NCBI GenBank assembly: GCA_964423205.1
Contig: CAYRDX010000010.1
Location: 1-64,000, forward strand
Reading direction: 5' to 3'
DNA from: UBA6168 sp964423205
Lineage (GTDB): Bacteria > Bacteroidota > Bacteroidia > Chitinophagales > Saprospiraceae
Length of the DNA stretch: 64,000 nucleotides
The translations under genes and the position numbers were made by a program. Below the pieces are notes generated by a model. That model was not told where the DNA came from. It saw only the letters and a program-made list of their open reading frames with translations, and did no database searches. The number at the start of each line of letters is the position of its first letter. Position 1 is the first letter of the stretch. Positions 46,405 to 54,355 of the stretch are shown piece after piece.

Positions 46405-47512
46405 TCAGACATTAAAGCGGTAATAAATCACATCAGCTTCCTGTATGACGTACTCCTTCCCTTCCACGGACATTTTTCCGGCTTCTTTGACGGCATGTTC
46501 TGAGCCGTATTTCAGGTAATCATTGAGTTTGATGACTTCAGCCCGTATAAATCCCCTTTCAAAATCGGTGTGAATCCTACCGGCTGCTTTAGGGGCTTTC
46601 CAGCCTCTTTGAATGGTCCATGCACGGACTTCCCGTTCACCGGCGGTAAAGTATGTGATCAGGTCGAGCAGTTTGTAGGTGGCGTTGATTACTTTATTTA
46701 CGCCAGGTTCGTCGAGGCCCATGGCTGCGATGTATTCGAGGCGTTCTTCAANNNNNNNNNNCGGATTCAAGCTGGGCAATCTCTGCCTCTATGGCCGCCG
46801 AAATGAGTACCACCTCGGCATTTTCACCTTTGACAAGTTCCATAAAACGTTGTGTGTGGCTGTTGCCTGTGGTCACCGAAGCCTCATCTACGTTACAGAT
46901 GTACAGCACCGGCTTAACCGTAAGCAGATACATTTCCTCAATTAAATGCGCTTCCTCTACATCGCCGATGAATGTACGGGCAGATTTGCCGGAACTCAGG
47001 TGTGCGAGCACTTTTTCGGCGTGTTCGACAGCAAGAATATCGTCTTTTTTACCGGTTTTAGCCTGCTTCTTCAACCGCTCCACACGGCGCTCAGTCGTTT
47101 CAATATCCTTCAGAATCAGCTCCATGTCGATGATTTCCTTATCGCGCACAGGATCGACTTCGCCATCGACATGCACCACATTAGGATCTTCAAAACAGCG
47201 AACCACATGCACGATGGCGTCCACTTCCCGGATATTGGACAGGAATTGATTGCCAAGGCCTTCACCTTTGCTGGCACCCTTAATAAGTCCCGCAATGTCG
47301 AGTATTTCTATTGTAGTGGGAATGATTTCCTTTGGCTTGACAATGTCTGCGAGTTGAATCAGTCTTATGTCAGGAACAGTGATAATACCCAGATTAGGGT
47401 CTTTGGTAGCAAAGGGATAATTGGCAGCGAGCGCCTTAGCGGAAGTCAGGGCATTAAACAGCGTTGATTTTCCTACATTTGGCAGTCCGACTATACCTGC
47501 TTTGAGCGGCAT
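46405..47512 (-). CDS. ychF: YchF/Obg-like ATPase (OLA1 type), with assembly gap
   Basis: About 365 residues if repaired. N-terminal G domain with GLPNVGKSTLFNAL, DIAGLIKGASKGEGLGNQFL and NVDE region; the coiled coil and C-terminal TGS domain (FTAGEREVRAWTIQRGWKAP, GRIHTDFERGFIRAEVI) follow. YchF binds ribosomes and hydrolyses ATP. A run of 10 N at 46752-46761 lies at the start of the coiled coil to TGS joint (between ...AEIAQLES and EERLEYIAAMG), where only a few residues are missing; it does not indicate a pseudogene. A -7 box lies 51 bp upstream. Confidence 0.92.
46752..46761. other. Assembly gap (10 N) in ychF
   Basis: Ten N. The flanking frames differ, so the true missing length is not 10; family alignment predicts a small number of codons. 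Confidence 0.95.
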
Positions 47513-47562
47513 TTTATTATAAGATTGAACAGATTACAAAATACATTTCGATAAAACGGGCG

Positions 47563-47570
47563 CAAAGATA
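47563..47570 (-). promoter_or_regulatory. -7 box (TATCTTTG) of ychF
   Basis: TATCTTTG followed by CGCC on the minus strand, 51 bp upstream of the ATG at 47512. It matches the TAnnTTTG consensus. Confidence 0.45.
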
Positions 47571-47680
47571 TGTTTTGTAGTGCTCAATTGTTCGGCGTTT
47601 CAAATTTAGTGTTCTTTATCTATCAAAGCAGACTGAAAATTTAAAACATCCTAACACCTGACTCATAGAACCTCAATGTC

Positions 47681-48268
47681 ATGAATTTCCTGGCGCATTT
47701 TTATCTTTCCGGAAAAGACGAAAACATTATTGTCGGAAACTTCCTGGCGGACTTCCTGACCAACCGGGAAGTCAGGCAATTACCTGAACTGGTAAAACAG
47801 GGTGTTGTTTTGCACAGAAAAATAGACACTTTTACAGACAATCACCCTGTCGTCCAAGAAAGTGTGAAGCGATTAAGGCCTTTGCATCACAAGTATGCAC
47901 CGGTCATTCTCGATGTACTGTTCGACTATGTATTGGCCAAAAATTGGGGATTGTACTCAACTGTCAGCCTTGCCACTTTTACTAAGGGAATTTACGCTAC
48001 TCTGGAGAAGCATTTTGACAGTATGCCGGAATTTGTCCAGCTAAGGATGCCGTTAATGATTAAAGATGACTGGTTGATGCATTATGGAACTGAGAATGGA
48101 TTGCGTTTTACATTTGCCAGAATGAAATTAAGAACCCAACATCCCCGCTTCTTTGACTATGCGGTAGAGAGTTTTAAAAAAGATTATTCTTTTTTCGAGG
48201 CAAATTTTAACGCCTTTTTCCCCGATGCCATCAAATATGTTCAATCACTTCATATAAGCAACCCTTAA
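47681..48268 (+). CDS. acpH: Acyl carrier protein phosphodiesterase (AcpH/DUF479)
   Basis: 195 residues beginning MNFLAHFYLS. Family motifs: IVGNFLADFLTNREV, VVLHRKIDTFTDNHPVV, ILDVLFDYVLAKNW. AcpH-type proteins remove or recycle the 4'-phosphopantetheine of acyl carrier protein. The HD-like His and Asp pattern is complete. Single gene with a 168-bp upstream gap (from 47513), holding only the ychF promoter. Normal family length. Confidence 0.85.
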   Translation: MNFLAHFYLSGKDENIIVGNFLADFLTNREVRQLPELVKQGVVLHRKIDTFTDNHPVVQESVKRLRPLHHKYAPVILDVLFDYVLAKNWGLYSTVSLATFTKGIYATLEKHFDSMPEFVQLRMPLMIKDDWLMHYGTENGLRFTFARMKLRTQHPRFFDYAVESFKKDYSFFEANFNAFFPDAIKYVQSLHISNP

Positions 48269-48390
48269 CCCGGTTTGTCTTTCTCAGATTCAAGCCAACC
48301 ACAGACTGAAAAATGGACTCTATTTTTACTGGCACAGGATATCAGACATTTTCAAAGTCAATATTCAGACAAGGAAAGACCAAATAATTG

Positions 48391-48934
48391 ATGAAACTAT
48401 CCTTTGCACCGCTCTATTGTTTGATGCTTTTTCTACCTCTTACTCTTTTTGCACAGCTAAAAGGCAGAGTAACTGACACAAGTGGCGAATCACTACCTTT
48501 CGCTACTATTTATGTCCAGGGAACAACGATTGGCACCACTTCCAACGCAAAGGGCGAGTTCAGCCTCGATTTGGAAAAAGGGTAACACAAGTTAGAGCTT
48601 GTTTGGAATTTGGTCACTTGGCTCAAAACGACCCTTTTTCGCCACTTTTTCAGCTTTTTTCAGTCAAGTAGTCCCGCTATTCTCCTTCAAAAAGCCAAAA
48701 AATTGACGAAAAATTTCTCGTTTTTAACTCAAGCACTAAATCCCAAACAAGCTCTTAGTCGTCCAATACATCGGATACCGGCAATGAATTGAAAATGTCA
48801 CAATGAATGCTGCAACAGCAATCCTGAATGTATCCCTGTCGCCCGAAATTTTCAATCTCACTGAAGTGGAAAAAAAAGCAAATGCCGAAGACCCTGCCTA
48901 CGCCATTAGCAGAAACCAACGAAGAGTTTTGTAG
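48391..48934 (+). pseudogene. DUF5686/CarboxypepD_reg-like protein, N-terminal pseudogene split by a MITE
   Basis: Starts with signal peptide MKLSFAPLYCLMLFLPLTLF and the CarboxypepD_reg-like opening LKGRVTDTSGESLPFATIYV. Codon 65 is TAA (48583-48585), after which HKL can be read to the TTA at 48592. The 160-bp MITE and its TTA duplication (48595-48757) follow. On removing them the frame continues LVVQYIGYRQ, a TGA (48785-48787), then IENVTMNAATAILNVSLSPE and finally NAEDPAYAISRN to TAG 48932-48934. That EDPAYAI segment is typical of DUF5686 proteins (normally about 800 residues). The C-terminal barrel is gone. So this is a long-decayed gene. Confidence 0.85.
48595..48754. mobile_element. 160-bp MITE, copy 2, inserted in a DUF5686 pseudogene
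   Basis: Identical to 22868-23027 with the same GAGCTTGTTTGG/CCAAACAAGCTC ends and TTA duplications at 48592-48594 and 48755-48757. Insertion of 163 bp shifts the pseudogene frame by one; deleting it restores the match to the protein family on both sides. Confidence 0.9.
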
Positions 48935-48972
48935 GTATAATAGAATAATCGGGTTTCAAATTTGAAATGTGG

Positions 48973-49188
48973 CTAATCATCCTGCGTTCTCCAATCTGTA
49001 GCAGTCAGATAGACGATGATAATTCCAGCAATGACCATGGACAATTTCAGTAGAAATGCTGGCAATTTGCCAACTATCTCCATCCATCCGAGGAAGGAAA
49101 ACTGTACACCAACAAAACTGAGCACGAGTGCTGAAAATCCAATTACAAACAGCAAGAATCCAGTAAACAGCCAAACAGCCTTTTTCAT
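48973..49188 (-). CDS. Small two-helix membrane protein, function unknown
   Basis: 71 residues, MKKAVWLFTGFLLFVIGF with two membrane helices (about 4-27 and 44-63, LLKLSMVIAGIIIVYLTATDW) and a charged C-terminus WRTQDD. Such small proteins are conserved in the phylum as I recall, so it is likely real. It is divergent from the HMG-CoA lyase gene (135-bp gap). No motif suggests a role. Confidence 0.55.
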   Translation of the reverse strand: MKKAVWLFTGFLLFVIGFSALVLSFVGVQFSFLGWMEIVGKLPAFLLKLSMVIAGIIIVYLTATDWRTQDD

Positions 49189-49286
49189 CGAAAGGTTTTT
49201 TTTGCATTTTTCTGAAGTGGTTTGGGCAAACCTGCATCAGAAACACGAATTATTCGCAAGCGAAGGTAGTAATTTCGGGCAGTTCC

Positions 49287-49294
49287 TATCTTTG
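49287..49294 (+). promoter_or_regulatory. -7 box (TATCTTTG) of the HMG-CoA lyase gene
   Basis: TATCTTTG followed by CCTCCG, 30 bp before the ATG at 49324; a perfect TAnnTTTG match. Confidence 0.45.
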
Positions 49295-49323
49295 CCTCCG
49301 TCCCGCAATAACCAATACCATCC

Positions 49324-50181
49324 ATGATTAAACTCATAGAGTGCCCGCGAGATGCCATGCAAGGGTTGAGTGAATTCATCCCAACTGATGTAAAAGCATC
49401 TTACATAAACCAATTGCTAAAGGTTGGCTTTGACACTATTGATTTTGGGAGTTTTGTTTCACCAAAAGCCATTCCCCAAATGCGGGATACGGCAGAGGTT
49501 TTGGGCAAACTGGATTTAGGCTCTACACGAACACAACTATTGGCCATAGTTGCCAACCAACGCGGAGCGACGGACGCTGCTGCTTTTGATGAAATCACTT
49601 ACCTTGGTTACCCCTTTTCCATTTCTGAAACTTTCCAAATACGCAACACCAACGCCACCATTGAAGAATCCCTCCACCGGGTGCAGGAGATTCAGGACAT
49701 CTGTACGAACCAATCGAAAAGGTTGGTAGTTTACATCAGCATGGGATTTGGCAATCCTTACGGCGACCCCTGGAATGTTGAAATAGTGACGAAATGGGTG
49801 GACCGCCTGACTGACATGGGCATCAACATCATACAATTGTCGGATACTATCGGAGTTTCCAATCCGGATAGCATTTCCTATCTGTTTTCGAACCTCATTC
49901 CGGCATACGAAAAAAGAGGTATCGAAATAGGTGCCCATTTGCACACAGAACCTAAAAGTTGGAAGGAAAAAGTACAATCCGCATGGGAAAGCGGATGCAA
50001 GCGCTTTGACGGTGCAATCCGTGGATTTGGAGGATGCCCCATGGCAAAAGACGACCTGACCGGTAATATGCCTACAGAGAACATGGTTCACTTTTTCCTT
50101 AAAAGGGAAAAAGACTTTAAAATCGATAGGTTTGAATTTGAGACTTCATTGACCATGGCCGCAGAGATATTTCCACATTGA
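49324..50181 (+). CDS. Hydroxymethylglutaryl-CoA lyase
   Basis: 285 residues. TIM barrel of the HMGL family: IECPRDAMQGLSEFIPT at the N-terminus (usual GPRDGLQ form is GPRDG; here CPRDAMQ), ISMGFGNPYGDPW, IQLSDTIGVSNP, GAHLHTEPKSW and the catalytic-cysteine loop RGFGGCPMAKDD. HMG-CoA lyase cleaves HMG-CoA to acetoacetate and acetyl-CoA in leucine breakdown. The DAMQ change at the substrate end is a mild oddity. Start has a -7 box 30 bp upstream. The next gene (minus) ends 6 bp after its stop. Confidence 0.88.
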   Translation: MIKLIECPRDAMQGLSEFIPTDVKASYINQLLKVGFDTIDFGSFVSPKAIPQMRDTAEVLGKLDLGSTRTQLLAIVANQRGATDAAAFDEITYLGYPFSISETFQIRNTNATIEESLHRVQEIQDICTNQSKRLVVYISMGFGNPYGDPWNVEIVTKWVDRLTDMGINIIQLSDTIGVSNPDSISYLFSNLIPAYEKRGIEIGAHLHTEPKSWKEKVQSAWESGCKRFDGAIRGFGGCPMAKDDLTGNMPTENMVHFFLKREKDFKIDRFEFETSLTMAAEIFPH

Positions 50182-50187
50182 TACCCG

Positions 50188-50691
50188 TCATTCCAAGGAA
50201 TCTACAATTCTTCCATCTGGAAGCAGCTCCAGTTCTACAGTTTTGCTCTTTGACGCATCATAGAGGTCATGTTCGTCGTCCGTTTGCCCGCTAACGATAT
50301 AGATCGTCCAATCTTCGTCAATCTTTGCCACTGAGTTTGTCACAATTTTACCATCGGAATAGGTGCCCGCTAAAGTTTTTTGGTCAATGCGCTTTCCTGA
50401 TTTATCGAACGTTGCAAGAATGTATTGGTAGGTCATCAATCCGGCACGCCAATAAACCAAGGCATGGAAATCCTTGATTCCAGCGATACGGCAACAGGCG
50501 ATGAATTCCGTCATATCGTCAGCTTCTTCAATTTCATAAGGTATGATAAACTCTTGTGTCAGGCGCTCCGTCAGAGGTTGATTTTCCAGGGAAAAAGTGT
50601 GAACAGACTCTTCATCCAAAACTATGGGAAGCTTCAGCTCTGGAAATTTCAGTAAAAAAGAATTGAAATTACTCAATGCCATCAGTTTCAT
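50188..50691 (-). CDS. Conserved hypothetical protein
   Basis: 167 residues, no signal peptide or membrane segment, acidic (ENQPLTERLTQEFIIPYEIEE). Middle AGIKDFHALVYWRAGLMTYQYIL suggests a mixed alpha/beta domain and the C-terminal part ends ELELLPDGRIVDSLE. Such proteins occur in Bacteroidota without known function. Upstream (50697-50704) CACCTTTG is close to the -7 box. Convergent with the HMG-CoA lyase and divergent from murB. Confidence 0.55.
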   Translation of the reverse strand: MKLMALSNFNSFLLKFPELKLPIVLDEESVHTFSLENQPLTERLTQEFIIPYEIEEADDMTEFIACCRIAGIKDFHALVYWRAGLMTYQYILATFDKSGKRIDQKTLAGTYSDGKIVTNSVAKIDEDWTIYIVSGQTDDEHDLYDASKSKTVELELLPDGRIVDSLE

Positions 50692-50785
50692 ATTTGCCGC
50701 AAAGGTGGCAAGAAACCATACAAAACCACAAAGCTATACATAAGTTATTTACAGCCAATTTCTTCAAACAGCCTAACTTGGCGGC

Positions 50786-51796
50786 ATGAACATCTATTCC
50801 AATTACCCGCTAAGTCATCTCAACACATTTGGAATCGCGGCCAGTGCTGAGCATTTTGCCATCGTAAGAACTGAACATCAAATCAGGGAGGTTCTGGCCC
50901 GCGACTATCCTTCCATCTATGTTCTTGGAGGAGGAAGTAATATTCTTTTGACTAATGACCTGAGTGGACTCGTCCTCAAAATCGATATTCCGGGTATCAA
51001 AATTATGGTCAGGAAGTCTGACGAAATTATTGTAGAAGTTGGAGCGGGAGTCAGTTGGCATGAATTGGTGCTTTGGTCCCTGGAAAATGAGCTTTGTGGC
51101 ATAGAAAATCTCGCATTGATTCCCGGGACAGCAGGTGCTGCACCGATTCAGAATATAGGCGCTTATGGAGTTGAGTTAAAAGATGTTTTTTATCGATTGG
51201 AGGCTTTTCATCTTGAGAAACTGGAAACATCAAAATTTGATGCCGAAGAATGCAATTTTGGTTACAGGAACAGCATTTTCAAGAATGAAATGAAGGGACA
51301 ATACATCATTACCAGGATTTGGCTAAAACTCTCCATTACCCCAAAATTGAACATCGATTACGGAGACATCAGGAATGTATTGGCTGAGAAGGGAATAGTG
51401 AGCCCATCGGTAAGAGATGTAGCAGAATCGGTAATTCAAATCAGACGCAGCAAGCTACCCGACCCCTCCGTCCTGGGCAATGCCGGTTCATTTTTTAAAA
51501 ATCCCGAAATTCAAGCTTCTCATTTTCATTCCCTTCAGAAAGCATTCAGCGATATTCCCCACTATCCGCTTCACAGTGATTTGGTCAAAATACCTGCCGG
51601 TTGGTTGTTGGAGAAAGCTGGCTGGAAGGGCAAAAAAATCGGACAGACCGGCTCCCATGAGAATCAAGCTCTTGTTCTGGTGAATTATGGTAATGCTACA
51701 GGAACTGAAATAAAGGAGTTAGCCCTTGCCATCCAAAAGGACATTTTCCAAAAATTCAGCATCAAACTGGAAGCAGAGGTAAGCTTCTGGGGCTGA
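50786..51796 (+). CDS. murB: UDP-N-acetylenolpyruvoylglucosamine reductase MurB
   Basis: 336 residues. FAD-binding part with YVLGGGSNILLTNDL and IPGTAGAAPIQNIGAYGVEL; then FGYRNSIFK, the proton-donor region LGNAGSFFKNP (serine of SFFKNP) and the terminal glutamate region LEAEVSFWG. MurB completes UDP-MurNAc synthesis in the cytoplasm. The long-loop (type I) features fit. Single gene, 2 bp from the end of the convergent MlaD gene. Confidence 0.95.
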   Translation: MNIYSNYPLSHLNTFGIAASAEHFAIVRTEHQIREVLARDYPSIYVLGGGSNILLTNDLSGLVLKIDIPGIKIMVRKSDEIIVEVGAGVSWHELVLWSLENELCGIENLALIPGTAGAAPIQNIGAYGVELKDVFYRLEAFHLEKLETSKFDAEECNFGYRNSIFKNEMKGQYIITRIWLKLSITPKLNIDYGDIRNVLAEKGIVSPSVRDVAESVIQIRRSKLPDPSVLGNAGSFFKNPEIQASHFHSLQKAFSDIPHYPLHSDLVKIPAGWLLEKAGWKGKKIGQTGSHENQALVLVNYGNATGTEIKELALAIQKDIFQKFSIKLEAEVSFWG

Positions 51797-51798
51797 CT

Positions 51799-52821
51799 TC
51801 AATTATTACTCTGCTCAGCCGGAGCCTGATAGGGCATTTGCTTTTTGGACAAAATGCGGCGGTAGCGTTCCGGATGCAGGCGAATATCCTGAAGAAGAAG
51901 GTCTATGTTCTTAACCGTTTGCTGGAGGTTGCTGGCAAACTTCTCATCATTCAATAACATAGACAACGTACCATCTCCTGCCCTCATATTGGCGAGAATG
52001 GCATCGAGATTTGCAATTGCCTGATCTGAAGATGCCAATGTAGCCTGCAACTTTTTCATGGTAGCACTGGCATCGGATGCCACACCACTCAAATTGGCAT
52101 TTTTCAAGTCATTCGAGAGCGCCTCAGCGTTGACAAGAATAGCCTTAATCTGATTATTGCTTGCCTTGAGGTTGGCAGAAATCGATTCTATGTTTTTAAG
52201 GGAGTTCTCTATGGAACTGGCAGAATTCATCATGACAGCATCCAGCCTGTTGGTGGTGCTGCGCAAATTGGAGAGCACCACACGTGCGTCCTGAATACTG
52301 GTGTTCAACTCTGACCCATCAGATAACTTGGAAGAAAGCGTATCGACTATCCCTCTTAACCCTCTGTTCAGTTCTGCCATCAGTACCTGAACTTCCTCAG
52401 GCCTGGCAAAAGAGGACAGGATACCTTTTGTAACTCCTTCGATATAATCCCCGGACTGAACACAATCCTGGCCGCTGCAGGCTCCTTCAAATATGAGGTT
52501 AAGCGCATTGCCTCCCATGAGACTGGTAGCTACCAATTCAGCCCTGGCAGATTTTGGAATCAACACATCGCCATCCAATTCCATAGTAACTCTGATTTTG
52601 GTAAGGTCTCCCTTTTCCTGTTTAATGGCAGCTACCAAACCTACCTGTAGTCCATTGATGTAAACGGGGTTGGAAAGCCTAAGCCCGTCCACTCTTTCAA
52701 AAATGGAATATACAGTGGTGGTGCGGGCTAAAATGTTAAACCCAATCAAATATTTATAACCCCAGATTGCGACTGCAATGGTTATCACGGCAAAAATGCC
52801 GATTTTGGTTTCTTTTCTCAT
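51799..52821 (-). CDS. MlaD/MCE domain protein
   Basis: 340 residues. Short N-terminal anchor (IGIFAVITIAVAIWGYKYLIG), then an MCE domain (FERVDGLRLSNPVYINGLQV, ATSLMGGNALNLIF) and a long coiled region of about 170 residues with repeated NLKASNNQIK/NAEALSND and TMKKLQATLASSDQA segments. MlaD-type proteins form rings in phospholipid transport between membranes. It starts 28 bp after the amidase stop in the same operon, the usual Bacteroidota order. Confidence 0.85.
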   Translation of the reverse strand: MRKETKIGIFAVITIAVAIWGYKYLIGFNILARTTTVYSIFERVDGLRLSNPVYINGLQVGLVAAIKQEKGDLTKIRVTMELDGDVLIPKSARAELVATSLMGGNALNLIFEGACSGQDCVQSGDYIEGVTKGILSSFARPEEVQVLMAELNRGLRGIVDTLSSKLSDGSELNTSIQDARVVLSNLRSTTNRLDAVMMNSASSIENSLKNIESISANLKASNNQIKAILVNAEALSNDLKNANLSGVASDASATMKKLQATLASSDQAIANLDAILANMRAGDGTLSMLLNDEKFASNLQQTVKNIDLLLQDIRLHPERYRRILSKKQMPYQAPAEQSNN

Positions 52822-52849
52822 TGTTTGAAAAAGATAGTTGTCTTGTCAA

Positions 52850-54238
52850 TCACTTTGCTTTCGGCGGGTAAACGCGTATCCCGTTTTGATAACCAACGGT
52901 GAATGCATCACTAAAACCGATTGCTCGTAGTTTTTGTTTTGCAGCGTCTGCCTCATTTTGGGTGGCGAAGTTACGAACCTGATATTTATATAAACCGTAT
53001 TCTGTGACAACTTCTATCAAGTATTCTAATTTGGCCCATTTCCCAGTGGTCACATCCAGGAGTTTTTGCGAGGCAGCAAGCTGTACACGGTATTGAATAT
53101 TAGAGGTTTGAGGCTTTGACGGTGATGAAGATACCGTACCTTTTTCAACGGGTTGGCGTGGAGAAATTTTTGGTGATAATATTTTTTCTTTCTCTGAAAC
53201 ACCGTTGTTTCCTTCGTTAGGTTTTTCCTTTTGACCACCTGGCTTCACTGGCTCGGTGCGCGGATTAGAGTTACTCTCCCCAAACTCTTTCGCTGAAGTG
53301 CCCACACCGGTCATCAGTGCAGCTGAGCCAGAGTCGGGTTTAAGATTACTGGCAGTCAATGCCTGGAGGTTCCTGAAGGTTTTACCTTCCATCTCATTTT
53401 TATAGTCTCTGAAGGCAAAAAGCAGTGCATTGGCTACTTGTAATTGCCCGGCTTCACTACTCAAATAGTCTTCTTCAGTTCTGTTACTTAAAAATCCCGT
53501 TTCAATCAGCACACTTGGCATGGTGGCATATCGCAACACCAGAAATCCTGCCTGTTTCACTCCCCTATCCTTCCTGTTGGCCTCTGAATGAATGTATTTT
53601 TGAACCTTTGATGCAAAATTGATGCTTTGTTCCAAAAAGGCATTTTGAAACATGGACATCATGATGTGCGCCTCGGGGGAATTGGGGTCATAGCCGTATG
53701 TTTCTTTGTAACCTTCTTCATACAATATCGAGGCGTTCTCACGTTTTGCTACTTCTAAATTCGCCTCGGTGGCATGAAGTCCCAGGACAAAAGTTTCAGA
53801 ACCATGAGTAGCAGCAGAACCAGGCATATAATTGCAATGAATGGAAACAAACAGGTCTGCGTTGTTCTCCGTCGCAATCTGGGCACGTACATTCAAGGGA
53901 ATGAATACATCCGTTTTTCGGGTTAAGAGCACTTTAACTTCAGGATAGTTCAGCTCGACAGCTTGAGCAAAATACTTTGCAATGGCCAATGCCAAATGTT
54001 TCTCTTTGGAATGTGCTCCGCTGCAGCCGGGATCATGTCCGCCATGCCCTGGGTCAATGACGATGGTATTGATTTGGTAATTCCTGGTGGGAAATTGTTC
54101 AGCTTTAATAATTTTGCCATCCTGACTCGTTGGGTCAGCTGGTAGTAAAGGCAATACCGGATTGGTCAGTGCAAAGCAGGTGAGGATAACTGGTAAGATG
54201 ATTAAAGCTTTCTTCATAGCCGGTGAAATCACTTTCAT
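52850..54238 (-). CDS. amiC: N-acetylmuramoyl-L-alanine amidase with SPOR domain
   Basis: 462 residues from the ATG at 54238; an ATG at 54217 (MKKALIILPVILTCFALT) gives a cleaner signal peptide and may be the true start. Amidase_3 motifs: VIDPGHGGHDPGCSG, SKEKHLALAIAKYF, VSIHCNYMPG and LIETGFLSNRTEED, with metal ligands in GHGG, E and H. A proline- and serine-rich linker leads to a C-terminal SPOR domain (YRVQLAASQKLLDV). It splits peptidoglycan at cell separation. It is divergent from lptD and transcribed with the MCE gene. Confidence 0.9.
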   Translation of the reverse strand: MKVISPAMKKALIILPVILTCFALTNPVLPLLPADPTSQDGKIIKAEQFPTRNYQINTIVIDPGHGGHDPGCSGAHSKEKHLALAIAKYFAQAVELNYPEVKVLLTRKTDVFIPLNVRAQIATENNADLFVSIHCNYMPGSAATHGSETFVLGLHATEANLEVAKRENASILYEEGYKETYGYDPNSPEAHIMMSMFQNAFLEQSINFASKVQKYIHSEANRKDRGVKQAGFLVLRYATMPSVLIETGFLSNRTEEDYLSSEAGQLQVANALLFAFRDYKNEMEGKTFRNLQALTASNLKPDSGSAALMTGVGTSAKEFGESNSNPRTEPVKPGGQKEKPNEGNNGVSEKEKILSPKISPRQPVEKGTVSSSPSKPQTSNIQYRVQLAASQKLLDVTTGKWAKLEYLIEVVTEYGLYKYQVRNFATQNEADAAKQKLRAIGFSDAFTVGYQNGIRVYPPKAK

Positions 54239-54282
54239 AACGAAATTCGCAGTGAAAAAATTCCCTAAACTGTCCGGCCTGG

Positions 54283-54290
54283 TAACTTTG
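54283..54290 (+). promoter_or_regulatory. -7 box (TAACTTTG) of lptD
   Basis: TAACTTTG followed by GGGC, 66 bp upstream of the TTG start at 54356; matches TAnnTTTG. It lies in the 117-bp divergent gap with the amidase gene. Confidence 0.4.
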
Positions 54291-54355
54291 GGGCCGGAAT
54301 CTGAGGTTTTACCTCAATCCATTAAAAACAGTTTCAGTTTATAATACATTCAGTA

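Noticed and set aside
46405..47512. ychF as a frameshifted pseudogene
   Set aside because: The break coincides with 10 N; both sides match the YchF family, so it is an assembly gap.
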